64,000 nt of DNA, taken from NCBI RefSeq assembly GCF_009827295.1, contig NZ_WTYD01000001.1:992001-1056000 (forward strand), read 5' to 3'. This document shows, one piece after another, positions 9,183 through 17,867 of the stretch. How positions within the stretch are numbered: the first letter of the stretch is position 1; the number at the start of each line of letters is the position of its first letter. The notes under the pieces are model-generated. The model saw nothing but the letters and a program-made list of their open reading frames with translations. It was not told the origin of the DNA and searched no databases. The DNA comes from Qipengyuania pelagi (lineage in GTDB: Bacteria; Pseudomonadota; Alphaproteobacteria; Sphingomonadales; Sphingomonadaceae). Made by a program: the position numbers and the translations under genes.

Positions 9183-9550
9183 GCCAGCAAGGCTATCACG
9201 CTGATCGCAAGGAAGAACAGCAGCATGACGATCGTCGACGCGCGCCACGCAAGCGAGGCATCCGCCATTCCGCGCCGCTGTGTCGTGTACCAGATCAGCC
9301 CGGTCGTCGCGATCGCGCAAGCGAGCATGAATCCGGTCGACGATCCGCCGGCCCAGCCGAGATACACGATCGCCGGTTGCAAAAGCACCTGAAGGACCAG
9401 CGCGCCCGCGAACCACGCGATCGGGATCGGGCGATAGACGGCATCGGATACGTACCAGTCGGGCAGGGCGGTGTCGGTCCGCGAAATCCGCCGCTCTCCC
9501 GCCATGATGTCGTCTTCTCTTTCACCATCCGCGAAATCGTCGTCACGCAT
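9179..9550 (-). CDS. small integral membrane protein
   Basis: 123 residues, not a family I can name. An acidic N-terminus (about 1-45) is followed by three probable membrane helices: around WFAGALVLQVLLQPAIVYLG, TGFMLACAIATTGLIWY and STIVMLLFFLAISVIALLA. The start overlaps the parE stop by eight bases (9543-9550), so it is probably cotranscribed and coupled to parE. The gene converges on the hydrolase-OsmC gene. Function unknown. Confidence 0.7.
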   Translation of the reverse strand: MRDDDFADGEREDDIMAGERRISRTDTALPDWYVSDAVYRPIPIAWFAGALVLQVLLQPAIVYLGWAGGSSTGFMLACAIATTGLIWYTTQRRGMADASLAWRASTIVMLLFFLAISVIALLA

Positions 9551-11519
9551 CGATCATCTCGCGGTCCATGTCGCCCGCATTGTTCTGGATGAAGTTGAAG
9601 CGATGTTCGGGGTTGCGGCCCATCAGCTGGTCGACCAGTTCCTTGACGACCGCGCGCTGTTCGAATTCCTGGGGCAGGGTTATGCGGATCAGGCTGCGGG
9701 TGTCGGGGTCCATGGTGGTTTCGCGCAGCTGATTAGGGTTCATCTCGCCCAGGCCCTTGAACCGTCCGACTTCGACCTTCTTGCCCTTGAACACCGTGGC
9801 TTCCAGTTCCGCGCGATGCGCCTCGTCGCGGGCGTAGCGGCTCTCCTTGCCGGCAGTCAGGCGATAGAGCGGGGGCTGGGCGAGATAGAGATGCCCCTGC
9901 CGGACCAGTTCGGGCATTTCCTGGAAGAAGAAGGTCATCAGGAGCGTTGCGATATGCGCGCCGTCCACGTCCGCATCGGTCATGATGATGATCCGGTCGT
10001 AACGCAGCTGTTCAGGGTCGCAATCTTTGCGCGTGCCGCAGCCCATGGCGAGCGTCAGGTCCGCGATCTCGCTATTGGCGCGGATCTTGTCGGCGGTGGC
10101 GCTGGCGACGTTCAGGATCTTGCCGCGGATCGGCAGGATCGCCTGCGTCTTGCGGTTGCGCGCCTGCTTGGCGCTGCCGCCCGCGCTGTCGCCTTCGACG
10201 ATGAAGAGCTCGGTCTCGCCCTCTCCCTCGCCCGAACAGTCGGTCAATTTGCCTGGGAGGCGCAGTTTCTTGGCGTTGGTCGCGGTCTTGCGCTTGATCT
10301 CGCGCTCGGCCTTGCGCCTCAGGCGTTCGTCCATCCGCTCCATTACCTGGCCGAGCAGCGCCTTGCCGCGATCCATATTGTCGGAGAGGAAATGATCGAA
10401 ATGGTCGCGCACCGCATTCTCGACGAGGCGCGCGGCTTCGGGGCTCGTCAGGCGATCCTTGGTCTGGGACTGGAACTGCGGATCGCGGATGAAGACGCTG
10501 AGCATCACCTCCGCGCCCACCATCACGTCGTCCGCCGAAAGGTCCTTGGATTTCTTCTGACCGACCAGATCGCCGAAGGCGCGCAATCCCTTGACCAGTG
10601 CGGCGCGCAGGCCCTGTTCGTGGGTACCGCCATCGGGGGTGGGGACGGTGTTGCAATACCAGCTGGTCGATCCGTCCGAATAGAGCGGCCAAGCGATCGC
10701 CCATTCCACCCGTCCGGCCTCGTCGGCGAAATCCTGACGGCCGGTGAAGGGCTGGGCGGTTACGCATTCGCGCGCGCCGATCTGTTCGGCGAGGTGATCG
10801 GCAAGGCCGCCGGGGAATTTGAACACTGCCTCTGCGGGCACCTCCTCGCTCGCTAGCGTCTCGTCGCATTTCCAGCGGATTTCGACGCCCGCGAACAAAT
10901 ACGCTTTCGACCGGGCGAGCTTGAACAGCCGCTTGGCGCTGAAATTGCGGTCGCCGAAGATTTCGGTGTCGGGCGTGAAGGTGACCGTGGTGCCGCGCCG
11001 GTTGGGTGTCGGGCCCAATTCCTCGATCCCGCCGAGCGTCTGGCCTTTCGAAAATTCCTGCGCGTAAAGCTGCCGGTCGCGCGCGACCTCGACCCTTGTG
11101 TGCGAGGACAGGGCATTCACCACGCTGACGCCGACGCCGTGGAGGCCGCCGCTGGTGGCATAGGCCTTGCCGGAGAATTTGCCGCCCGAATGGAGCGTCG
11201 ACAAAATCACTTCGAGCGTGGATTTACCCGGAAACTTGGGATGCTCCGCGACAGGAATGCCGCGCCCGTTATCCACTACGGTGACGCGGTTGCCGGTATC
11301 GAGCCGCAATTCGATCCGCGTGGCATGGCCCGCCACCGCTTCGTCCATCGCATTGTCCAGCACCTCGGCGACGAGGTGGTGCAGGGCGCGATCGTCCGTC
11401 CCGCCGATATACATACCCGGACGGCGGCGGACGGGTTCGAGGCCTTCGAGTACCTCGATCGAGGAAGCATCGTAATCGCCGCTGGAGGCGGGGGTGTTTT
11501 CGAAGAGATCGTCGGACAT
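9543..11519 (-). CDS. parE: DNA topoisomerase IV subunit B
   Basis: 658 residues from ATG 11519 (MSDDLFENTP); the longer in-frame start at 11552 adds 11 unlikely residues. ParE supplies the ATPase that drives decatenation of daughter chromosomes, with ParC, which is not in the window. Visible blocks: GHKL ATPase (VLDNAMDEA; DNGRGIP; GGLHGVGVSVVNALS), transducer domain, Toprim (FIVEGDSAGGSAKQARNRKT; MTDADVDGAHI) and the C-terminal RFKGLGEMNPNQL motif. The Toprim length is that of ParE rather than GyrB, which would carry an insert. No sign of damage. Confidence 0.96.
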   Translation of the reverse strand: MSDDLFENTPASSGDYDASSIEVLEGLEPVRRRPGMYIGGTDDRALHHLVAEVLDNAMDEAVAGHATRIELRLDTGNRVTVVDNGRGIPVAEHPKFPGKSTLEVILSTLHSGGKFSGKAYATSGGLHGVGVSVVNALSSHTRVEVARDRQLYAQEFSKGQTLGGIEELGPTPNRRGTTVTFTPDTEIFGDRNFSAKRLFKLARSKAYLFAGVEIRWKCDETLASEEVPAEAVFKFPGGLADHLAEQIGARECVTAQPFTGRQDFADEAGRVEWAIAWPLYSDGSTSWYCNTVPTPDGGTHEQGLRAALVKGLRAFGDLVGQKKSKDLSADDVMVGAEVMLSVFIRDPQFQSQTKDRLTSPEAARLVENAVRDHFDHFLSDNMDRGKALLGQVMERMDERLRRKAEREIKRKTATNAKKLRLPGKLTDCSGEGEGETELFIVEGDSAGGSAKQARNRKTQAILPIRGKILNVASATADKIRANSEIADLTLAMGCGTRKDCDPEQLRYDRIIIMTDADVDGAHIATLLMTFFFQEMPELVRQGHLYLAQPPLYRLTAGKESRYARDEAHRAELEATVFKGKKVEVGRFKGLGEMNPNQLRETTMDPDTRSLIRITLPQEFEQRAVVKELVDQLMGRNPEHRFNFIQNNAGDMDREMIDA

Positions 11520-11617
11520 GGGCGATATATGCCCATCAGCCAGCAAGGTCACAAGCGCGCGCCACGCTCTGCCCCCAATCGAGTGACAAGGGGCGAGAGC
11601 TGGTGCTTGTTTGAGGC

Positions 11618-12790
11618 TCAGTCGTCGAAACGGTTCGGCGCGGGATCGACCACCACGACCTGGCCATTGCGGATCTCACGCACTTCGAAGGCGCGTTCGA
11701 TCACGCCGCTGCGTCCAAAGCGGAAGGGGCCGTCGAGACCCACGAAGCCGCCGCTGTCGCGCAATTGCGAAACCGGGAAATCGCGCCCCACGCGCCAGTC
11801 GCGCGCCACGCGCAGGGTCAGCAGCACGGCATCGTAGCCGAGCGTCGAAATACGATAGGGTTGAGCGCCGAAGCGCGCTTCGTAACTGTCCACGAAGCGG
11901 CGATAGCGATCGTCCGAGACAGCCGAGAAAATCGCGCCGCGCAGGGCAGACGCCCGCGTGACGGAGGCATCCCCGCTCCACAATTCGGTGCCGATGATGA
12001 GCGTGTTGCCAGCGCCTCCGGGCTTCACCCGGCCCGCCGCCTGGGTGGCGAGGCGCGCGCTGTCGGCGATCAGGAGCCCGCCGAAGCCGCCGCGCGCCAC
12101 CAGCCTGTCCATGGCCGATACGACCGAGGTATTGCCGCGCGCATAGCTTTCGCTTCCGACCACGCGCCCACCGAAATCGGCGACGGCGGTCTGCAAGGCG
12201 GCTTCGGCGCGGCGCCCGTATTCGCCATCCGGCGCGACGACCGCGAAATCGCGCACACCCTTGGCTTCGCGCGCATATTCGACCGAGCGGCGGATCGACT
12301 GTTCGGGAATCTGCCCCATCACGAACACGTCGGGAGACGCGATGGCGGCATCGTTGGAGAACGAGATCAGCGGCACATCGGCTCGGCGGGCCTCGGACAG
12401 GACAGCGCCGACATTCTCGCCCATCAGCGGGCCGAGGATCAGCTTGTTGCCATCGGCCACCGCCCGGCGCGCCGCATCGCGCGGATTGATCGCGGTGTCG
12501 TAGGCAGTGATCCGCAGATTGTTCGCATTGGTATCGAGGATAGCCATCGTCGTGGCATTGGCGATCGACTGGCCGACCGCGCCGTTTTCGCCCGACATCG
12601 GCACCAGCAGGGCGATGCGATGCCGGTCCCGATCCTGGGGAAGTCCGGTCTCGGTCGGTTCGGGCAGGGGGGCGTTCTCGATGGGGCGGCTCGGTACATC
12701 GGCGCCCCTCGGGATGATCGAACAGGCGCCCAGCAAGGCCGCGCTTCCGGCCGCCATGGCCAATCGGCGGGTGATTGCGAATGTCTTCAT
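11618..12790 (-). CDS. penicillin-binding protein activator (LpoA-like) lipoprotein
   Basis: 390 residues from ATG 12790. The N-terminus (MKTFAITRRLAMAAG, then lipobox LLGAC) marks a lipoprotein. The mature part is a periplasmic-binding-protein-like fold beginning HRIALLVPMSGENGAVGQSI, with KLILGPLMGENVGAVL and PLISFSNDAAIASPDVF. In alphaproteobacteria this family is annotated as penicillin-binding protein activator, by likeness to the C-terminal half of LpoA, which stimulates PBP1A in E. coli. It is encoded back to back with rsmI, 27 bases apart, a conserved arrangement. A role as a ligand sensor rather than a PBP partner cannot be excluded. Confidence 0.88.
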   Translation of the reverse strand: MKTFAITRRLAMAAGSAALLGACSIIPRGADVPSRPIENAPLPEPTETGLPQDRDRHRIALLVPMSGENGAVGQSIANATTMAILDTNANNLRITAYDTAINPRDAARRAVADGNKLILGPLMGENVGAVLSEARRADVPLISFSNDAAIASPDVFVMGQIPEQSIRRSVEYAREAKGVRDFAVVAPDGEYGRRAEAALQTAVADFGGRVVGSESYARGNTSVVSAMDRLVARGGFGGLLIADSARLATQAAGRVKPGGAGNTLIIGTELWSGDASVTRASALRGAIFSAVSDDRYRRFVDSYEARFGAQPYRISTLGYDAVLLTLRVARDWRVGRDFPVSQLRDSGGFVGLDGPFRFGRSGVIERAFEVREIRNGQVVVVDPAPNRFDD

Positions 12791-12817
12791 GCTTGCCCGG
12801 TCCCCGGTCCCTGGTTC

Positions 12818-13681
12818 ATGGCTGTCGACGTGACCGACGAAGCGCCCGATCTCCAACCTCTTTCTCCCGGTCTCTACATCGTGGCGACCCCGATTGGCAA
12901 TCTTGGGGATATCACCCTGCGTGCGGTGGACGTGCTGCGGCGTTGCGATGGCGTCGCGTGTGAAGATACGCGGGTGACGGGCAAGCTGATGAAACATCTC
13001 GGCCTGTCGAAACCGCTCTGGCGCTATGACGATCACAGCGAGCATCGCGATCGCGAGAGGCTGGTCAATTCGATGCGGGATCGCGCAGTCGCGCTGGTCA
13101 GCGATGCGGGAACGCCGCTGGTGTCGGACCCCGGCTATCGCCTCGTCAATGACTGCCGTGCGGAGGGGATACCGGTTACGGTGATCCCCGGTCCCTGCGC
13201 GGCGATTGCCGGGCTCACCCTGTCGGGCCTGCCGAACGATCGCTTCCTGTTCGCGGGGTTCCTGCCGAGCAAGGAAAAGGCGCGGCGGGACGCGCTGACG
13301 GATCTGTCCGGGATCGACGCCACGCTCGTCTTCTACGAGACCGCGCCGCGCCTTCTGAAGGCTCTGGCCGCCATCGGAGACGCGCTTCCCGAGCGCGAGA
13401 TCGCGGTTGCGCGTGAATTGACCAAGCTGCACGAGGAATTGCGCCGCGGCCTCGCCCCCGGCCTGATTGCGTGGTTCGAGAAGCATCCGCCCAAGGGGGA
13501 GATCGTGCTGCTAATCGGTCCTCCGGTCGAAACCCATTCCTCAGTCGCGGATATCGAGGCGCTGCTGTGGGAGGCGCTGGATACCCTCAAACCCTCGCAG
13601 GCCGCGGCGCAGGTGGCCAAGGCGACCGGAGAGGACCGCAAGGCGCTCTATGCCCGCGCGTTGGAGATGCGCCGCGAATGA
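12818..13681 (+). CDS. rsmI: 16S rRNA (cytidine(1402)-2'-O)-methyltransferase
   Basis: 287 residues. RsmI 2'-O-methylates C1402 in the ribosomal P-site decoding region, using S-adenosylmethionine. The start ATG 12818 gives a short N-terminal tail before LYIVATPIGNLGDITLRA. Family blocks follow: CEDTRVTGKLMKHLG, the SDAGTPLVSDPGYRLV loop, VIPGPCAAIAGLTLSGLP, and a C-terminal helical tail (LDTLKPSQAAAQVAKATG). Its stop overlaps the yraN start as ATGA, indicating translational coupling. Confidence 0.95.
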   Translation: MAVDVTDEAPDLQPLSPGLYIVATPIGNLGDITLRAVDVLRRCDGVACEDTRVTGKLMKHLGLSKPLWRYDDHSEHRDRERLVNSMRDRAVALVSDAGTPLVSDPGYRLVNDCRAEGIPVTVIPGPCAAIAGLTLSGLPNDRFLFAGFLPSKEKARRDALTDLSGIDATLVFYETAPRLLKALAAIGDALPEREIAVARELTKLHEELRRGLAPGLIAWFEKHPPKGEIVLLIGPPVETHSSVADIEALLWEALDTLKPSQAAAQVAKATGEDRKALYARALEMRRE

Positions 13682-14028
13682 AGCGCCAGCTGGCGGAGAA
13701 GAACGGCCGCGAAGGCGAAACGCGCGCCGCGTTCTGGCTGCGTGCCAGGGGCTGGAGCATCCTCGCGAGCCGGGTGAGAACTCCGCGCGGCGAGATCGAC
13801 CTCGTGGCGAAGCGCGCCGGACTGATCGCCTTCGTCGAAGTGAAATGGCGGCGCAACAAGGCCGATCTCGATCTCGCCATCGACGAACGCCGCCTCGCAA
13901 GAGTGGCGGCAGCGGTCGAATGCGTAGCGCATGACTATGCGACCCAGGGCGAGGATATCCGCATCGACGTGATCCTGCTTGCACCCGGCGCCCTGCCGCG
14001 CCACATCGCCAACGCCTGGCAGCCGTAA
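13678..14028 (+). CDS. YraN-family (UPF0102) nuclease-fold protein
   Basis: 116 residues. The fold is PD-(D/E)XK restriction-endonuclease-like: a basic helix ending in GREGETRAAFWLRARGW, then GEIDLVAKRAGLIAFVEVKW carrying the acidic metal ligands and the catalytic Lys. The biological substrate of YraN is not established. The start overlaps rsmI by four bases, an order common in Proteobacteria. The gene is followed by a REP-like inverted repeat. Confidence 0.92.
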   Translation: MKRQLAEKNGREGETRAAFWLRARGWSILASRVRTPRGEIDLVAKRAGLIAFVEVKWRRNKADLDLAIDERRLARVAAAVECVAHDYATQGEDIRIDVILLAPGALPRHIANAWQP

Positions 14029-14050
14029 GGGTTTGCTCTTCGCTCCGAAC

Positions 14051-14135
14051 GTCATGGCAAGGAGCGGGGCGACGCGGCAATTCAGGAGCCAAGCGCGCAT
14101 CCGCCCCTGGATTGCTTCGCTTCGCTCGTAATGAC
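14051..14135. repeat. REP-like imperfect inverted repeat (palindromic intergenic element)
   Basis: The left arm 14051-14086 begins GTCATGGCAAGGAGCGGGGC. The right arm 14106-14135, read on the minus strand, begins GTCATTACGAGCGAAGCGAA and ends AGCAATCCAGG, matching the left arm's CGGCAATTCAGG. The arms flank about 20 bases, so the transcript could fold into a long hairpin. This is the type of dispersed element with a GTCAT-TGCGAGC..GCAATCCAG core found between genes in many alphaproteobacteria. Its reverse strand gives the well-known spurious peptide ERSEAIQ. I saw only this copy in the window. It lies between yraN and gshB. Confidence 0.8.
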
Positions 14136-14154
14136 GAACGGAAACGAGGTTGGT

Positions 14155-15120
14155 ATGCCCTTGAGAGTAGCCGTCCAGATGGACCCGCTGGGATCGATCA
14201 AGATCGCGGGCGACAGTTCCTTCGCCCTGATGGAAGCCGCACAGGCGCGTGGGCACACGCTGTTTCATTACGACGTCGGCTCGCTCGTCTGGGAAAGCGA
14301 TGGCAGTCCTCGCGGGAGGATCACGGCGATCGCGCGGCCTGTCACGGTCAAGCGGGTCGAAGGGGACCATTTCCGCGCCGAGGACCCGCGCAGGATCGAT
14401 CTCGCTCGCGATATCGACGTGGTTCTGATGCGGCAGGACCCGCCCTTCGATCTCGGCTATATCAGCGCCGCCTTCATCCTCGACCGGCTGCGTGGCGAAA
14501 CTCTGGTGGTCAACGATCCGCGCGAGGTCGTGAATGCGCCGGAAAAGATGTTCGTGCTCGATTACGCGCGCTTCATGCCGCCGACACTGATCGCGCGCAG
14601 CCTCGATACAGTACGCGCCTTTCAGGCCGAGCACGGCGCGGTCGTCGTGAAGCCGCTGCACGGGAACGGCGGCAAGGCGATCTTCAAGATCGACGCCGAT
14701 GGCGGTAATCTGTCCGCCCTGTTCGAAGTCTTCAATCGCACCTGGCCCGAAGCGCATATGGTCCAGCCCTTCCTCCCCGAAGTGAGCGAGGGCGACAAAC
14801 GGATCGTGCTGATCGATGGAGAATTCGCCGGCGCTATCAACCGCAAGCCGGGGGAGGGGGAATTCCGCTCCAACCTCGCCCAGGGCGGCTATGCCGAATC
14901 CGCTACCCTGACCGCGCGCGAGGAGGAAATCTGCGCTGCAATGGGCCCCGAACTGAAGAAGCGCGGCCTCGTCTTCGTCGGCATCGATGTGATCGGTGGC
15001 AAATGGCTGACGGAGATCAACGTCACCAGCCCGACCGGCATCGTCGCGATCGACCAATTCAACGGCACCGATACGCCAGGCCGCATCTGGGACGCGATCG
15101 AGCGGCGCCTGAACGCCTGA
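14155..15120 (+). CDS. gshB: glutathione synthetase
   Basis: 321 residues. Ligates glycine to gamma-glutamylcysteine using ATP in the cytosol. The start ATG 14155 (MPLRVAVQMDPLGSIKIAGD) has GAGG upstream; the in-frame ATG at 14131 lies inside the REP-like element and is rejected. The N-terminal domain has LMRQDPPFDLGYI. The ATP-grasp core has VVVKPLHGNGGKAIF, the phosphate loop region INRKPGEGEFRSNLAQGG, and the metal-binding end FVGIDVIGGKWLTEINVTSP. Length matches the bacterial family. Confidence 0.96.
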   Translation: MPLRVAVQMDPLGSIKIAGDSSFALMEAAQARGHTLFHYDVGSLVWESDGSPRGRITAIARPVTVKRVEGDHFRAEDPRRIDLARDIDVVLMRQDPPFDLGYISAAFILDRLRGETLVVNDPREVVNAPEKMFVLDYARFMPPTLIARSLDTVRAFQAEHGAVVVKPLHGNGGKAIFKIDADGGNLSALFEVFNRTWPEAHMVQPFLPEVSEGDKRIVLIDGEFAGAINRKPGEGEFRSNLAQGGYAESATLTAREEEICAAMGPELKKRGLVFVGIDVIGGKWLTEINVTSPTGIVAIDQFNGTDTPGRIWDAIERRLNA

Positions 15121-15151
15121 ACCATTCGCGGGCCCGTCCGTTAGACGAGCC

Positions 15152-15757
15152 ATGGACCATATTATCGTCGCCATCGTCGAGCGGCTCGGACTGTTCGGGA
15201 TCGCGCTGCTCATGGCGCTGGAGAACATCTTTCCGCCCGTGCCATCCGAGGCGATCATGGGCTCCGCCGCGTTGGCGATCGAGCGCGGGACGTTCACCTT
15301 CTGGGAGATTCTCGCGGTCGGAACGGCGGGAACGCTGGCGGGAAATTACGTCTGGTTCTGGCTGGGCGACAAATGGGGCTACGAACGGCTCGGCCCGTTC
15401 ATCGATCGTTGGGGGCGCTGGCTGACACTCGAATGGGAGGATGTCGAGGCGGCGTCTCACTTCTTCCGCAGGCACGGCCATTGGGTCGTCTTCATCCTGC
15501 GCACGACGCCGGTGATGCGCACCATGATCAGCCTTCCGGCGGGGCTGGCGCATATGAACCCCTGGAAATTCTGCATCTTCACCGCAGCGGGCGCGGCCCT
15601 GTGGAACGCGATCCTGATCGGCGGGACGCAATGGCTGGCGCGCACTTTCGGGGATAGCGGCTGGGTGGTGAGCGGGATCGTCATCGCGACGATCGTGCTG
15701 TCGGTGGTCGGCTATCTCTGGCGGTTCATGACCTGGAAGCCGCGCGCCAGGCGCTAG
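15152..15757 (+). CDS. DedA-family membrane protein
   Basis: 201 residues. DedA/VTT-domain inner-membrane protein; characterised relatives flip undecaprenyl phosphate or phospholipids or affect proton-motive force. Blocks seen: ALENIFPPVPSEAIMG near residue 22-37, AGNYVWFWLGDKWG around 63-76, the re-entrant loop with FILRTTPVMRTMISLPAGLA near 114-133, and two late helices. The arginine in the RTTPVMR segment is the family's conserved loop residue. The stop overlaps the convergent xerC stop. Confidence 0.9.
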   Translation: MDHIIVAIVERLGLFGIALLMALENIFPPVPSEAIMGSAALAIERGTFTFWEILAVGTAGTLAGNYVWFWLGDKWGYERLGPFIDRWGRWLTLEWEDVEAASHFFRRHGHWVVFILRTTPVMRTMISLPAGLAHMNPWKFCIFTAAGAALWNAILIGGTQWLARTFGDSGWVVSGIVIATIVLSVVGYLWRFMTWKPRARR

Positions 15758-16662
15758 TCGTCGGCGCGGGAGTGAGCGCGCGGATGGGCGGTGCGATAGG
15801 CGTCCAGCATCGTCGCCGCATCCACCTTGGTGTAGATCTGCGTCGAGCCGAGGCTCGCATGGCCGAGCAATTCCTGAAGACTCCGCAGATCGGCGCCCGC
15901 GCCCAACAGGTGGGTCGCGAAGCTATGGCGAAGCGCATGGGGCGTGGCGGTTGCCGGAAGGCCAAGCGCGATCCGGGCCTGTGCAACAGCCTTCTGCACC
16001 ATCCCCTGAGATAGCGGACCGCCCTTGGCCCCGCGAAAAAGAGCATCCTCGGGTCCAACCGCGAATGGCTGAAGCCTGAGATACTCCGCGACCGCATCGC
16101 GCACGAGCGGAAGGATCGGCACCACGCGCTGCTTGCTGCCCTTGCCGGTCACGGTCAGCCGGTCGCCGAGCGGGGCATCCTCGAAGCGAAGCGACAGCGC
16201 CTCGGCGATGCGCAGCCCGGCGCCATAGAGCAGCAACAGCACCGCCCGGTCGCGCGCTCCGATCCATTCCACTTGCGCCTGTTCCGACACCGTCTCAGCG
16301 AGGCCGACGGCATCATCGGGCGTGACCGGACGTGGCAGGCCCTTCTTGATCCGCGGCCCGCGCAGGCGCGGGGCGGCGCGCTCATCCAGCCCCGCCTGTT
16401 CGCGAGCGAAACCGAGAAAGCTCTTCAGGGCCGATAATTCTCGCGCAACCGAGGCGTTCGACAGGCCGTCCTGTCGCCGCTCCGCCAAATGGCTGCGCAA
16501 TCGCGCCGTATCGACCTGTGCGAGCGTTGCGAAATCCTGCGCGTCGGTTGCCTCGATCAGCCGCCGCGCCGCAACGGTATAGGCACGCACTGTGTGGGGC
16601 GATCGCCGCCGCCCGTTTGTCAGATGCCCATGCCACGCCTCGAGAAGATCGGCCTTGCTCAC
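15754..16662 (-). CDS. xerC: site-specific tyrosine recombinase XerC
   Basis: 302 residues from GTG 16662, which overlaps the hemW stop as GTGA; a longer open frame upstream is only overlap with hemW. The N-terminal SAM-like DNA-binding domain covers about 1-95. The catalytic domain has R151 (GAGLRIAEAL), K174 (TGKGSKQR), H242 and R245 (PHALRHSFATHL), H268 (LLGHASL) and the nucleophile Y277 (QIYTKV), so the active site is complete. XerC with XerD resolves chromosome dimers at dif during division. XerC rather than XerD is chosen from overall style and context; the two are close. Confidence 0.88.
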   Translation of the reverse strand: MSKADLLEAWHGHLTNGRRRSPHTVRAYTVAARRLIEATDAQDFATLAQVDTARLRSHLAERRQDGLSNASVARELSALKSFLGFAREQAGLDERAAPRLRGPRIKKGLPRPVTPDDAVGLAETVSEQAQVEWIGARDRAVLLLLYGAGLRIAEALSLRFEDAPLGDRLTVTGKGSKQRVVPILPLVRDAVAEYLRLQPFAVGPEDALFRGAKGGPLSQGMVQKAVAQARIALGLPATATPHALRHSFATHLLGAGADLRSLQELLGHASLGSTQIYTKVDAATMLDAYRTAHPRAHSRADD

Positions 16663-17810
16663 GCGGCGACCAGATCGGCAGGCACGAGGTCCGCGAGCAG
16701 CGCGTCGAGCAGGGGCATCCCGGCGGGTGTGACGACGATCCGGTCGCCTTCCCGCCGCGCGAGGCCGAGCCTTTGGTGGAGTGCCAGCTTGTCCGCTTCG
16801 ATCAGGCGCTCCGGCGCAAACCCGAACCGGCCACCGAGCGATGCGAGATCGACGCCTTCGGCAAGGCGCAGACCCATCAACAGCGCCTCGCTCGCCTGTT
16901 CGGATTGGCCCAGCGCACGCTCGTCCTGAACGCCGTTGCCTTGCTTTGCGACGGCGGCGAGATAGTTCTCGGGCTTCTTGTGGCGCATGGTCGCCATGGC
17001 GCTCCGCCGCCCATGCGCGCCCGGCCCGATCCCGACATAATCGCGATAGCGCCAATAGGTGAGGTTATGGCGGCTCTCCTCGCCCGGGCGAGCATGATTG
17101 CTGATCTCGTAGGCGGGAAGGCCCGCCGCCCGGGTCATTTCCTGCGTCTGTATATAGAGATCGGCGGCCCGTTCATCGTCGAGCGGGGTGAAGATCGCGC
17201 GCCGCACATCGGTGGCGAAGCGCGTCTGCGGTTCGATCGTGAGCTGATAGAGCGAGAGATGGCCGGTCCCGAATTCGAGCGCGCGCGTCAACTCCCGGCG
17301 CCACTGCGCCTCGCTCTGTCCGGGGCGGGCGTAGATAAGGTCGAAACTCACCCGGCCGAAATGGCGCTGTGCGGTGTCGAGTGCGACCAGAGCCTCGCTC
17401 GCATCGTGGAGGCGACCGAGGAAGCGCAGGACATTGTCGTCCAGCGCCTGCACGCCGAGCGAGACGCGATTGACACCCGCCGCCGCCAGCGCACCGAGCT
17501 TGCTCGTTTCGACCGAGGAGGGATTGGCCTCAAGCGTGATTTCGATACCGGGCGCGAAGCCCCATAATCGTTCGGCTTCGGACAAGAGGCGCGCGACCAG
17601 TTCGGGTGGCATCAGGCTGGGCGTGCCACCGCCGAAGAAGATACTCTCGAGCGGTTCGCCCGCAGCTAGCTCCGCCTCGAAGCGCATATCCGCCAGCAGG
17701 GCGGCTTCCCAGGCAGCCGTGTCGACGCCGCTGCGGACATGGCTGTTGAAATCGCAATAAGGGCATTTCGCCAGACAGAACGGCCAGTGGATGTAAAGCG
17801 CGCGCGCCAT
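16659..17810 (-). CDS. hemW: radical SAM heme chaperone HemW
   Basis: 383 residues. HemW is a coproporphyrinogen-oxidase-like radical SAM protein that binds heme and delivers it to target enzymes. The radical SAM cluster motif is CLAKCPYC near residue 12 (CxxxCxxC); HemN proteins have a longer N-terminus, which is absent. Further blocks: IFFGGGTPSLMPPELV, EITLEANPSSV, VNRVSLGVQALDDNVL and a C-terminal HemN domain with YEISNHARPGEESRHNLTYW. It is coupled to xerC through a GTGA overlap. The CAP-domain gene separates it from rdgB-rph, with which it is often contiguous. Confidence 0.92.
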   Translation of the reverse strand: MARALYIHWPFCLAKCPYCDFNSHVRSGVDTAAWEAALLADMRFEAELAAGEPLESIFFGGGTPSLMPPELVARLLSEAERLWGFAPGIEITLEANPSSVETSKLGALAAAGVNRVSLGVQALDDNVLRFLGRLHDASEALVALDTAQRHFGRVSFDLIYARPGQSEAQWRRELTRALEFGTGHLSLYQLTIEPQTRFATDVRRAIFTPLDDERAADLYIQTQEMTRAAGLPAYEISNHARPGEESRHNLTYWRYRDYVGIGPGAHGRRSAMATMRHKKPENYLAAVAKQGNGVQDERALGQSEQASEALLMGLRLAEGVDLASLGGRFGFAPERLIEADKLALHQRLGLARREGDRIVVTPAGMPLLDALLADLVPADLVAA

Positions 17811-17867
17811 CGAATTCTGTCCAAACCTTTCAGCAAATCTTAATCCCGATCAGGCGAAATCGGCGCC

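Noticed and set aside
9471..10856. 461-residue plus-strand open frame inside parE
   Set aside because: It is antisense to clear Toprim and ATPase motifs of ParE and has no homology-like features.
13648..15297. 549-residue minus-strand frame across gshB with the peptide ERSEAIQ
   Set aside because: It is antisense to gshB and yraN and bridges the REP-like repeat, whose reverse strand always gives this peptide.
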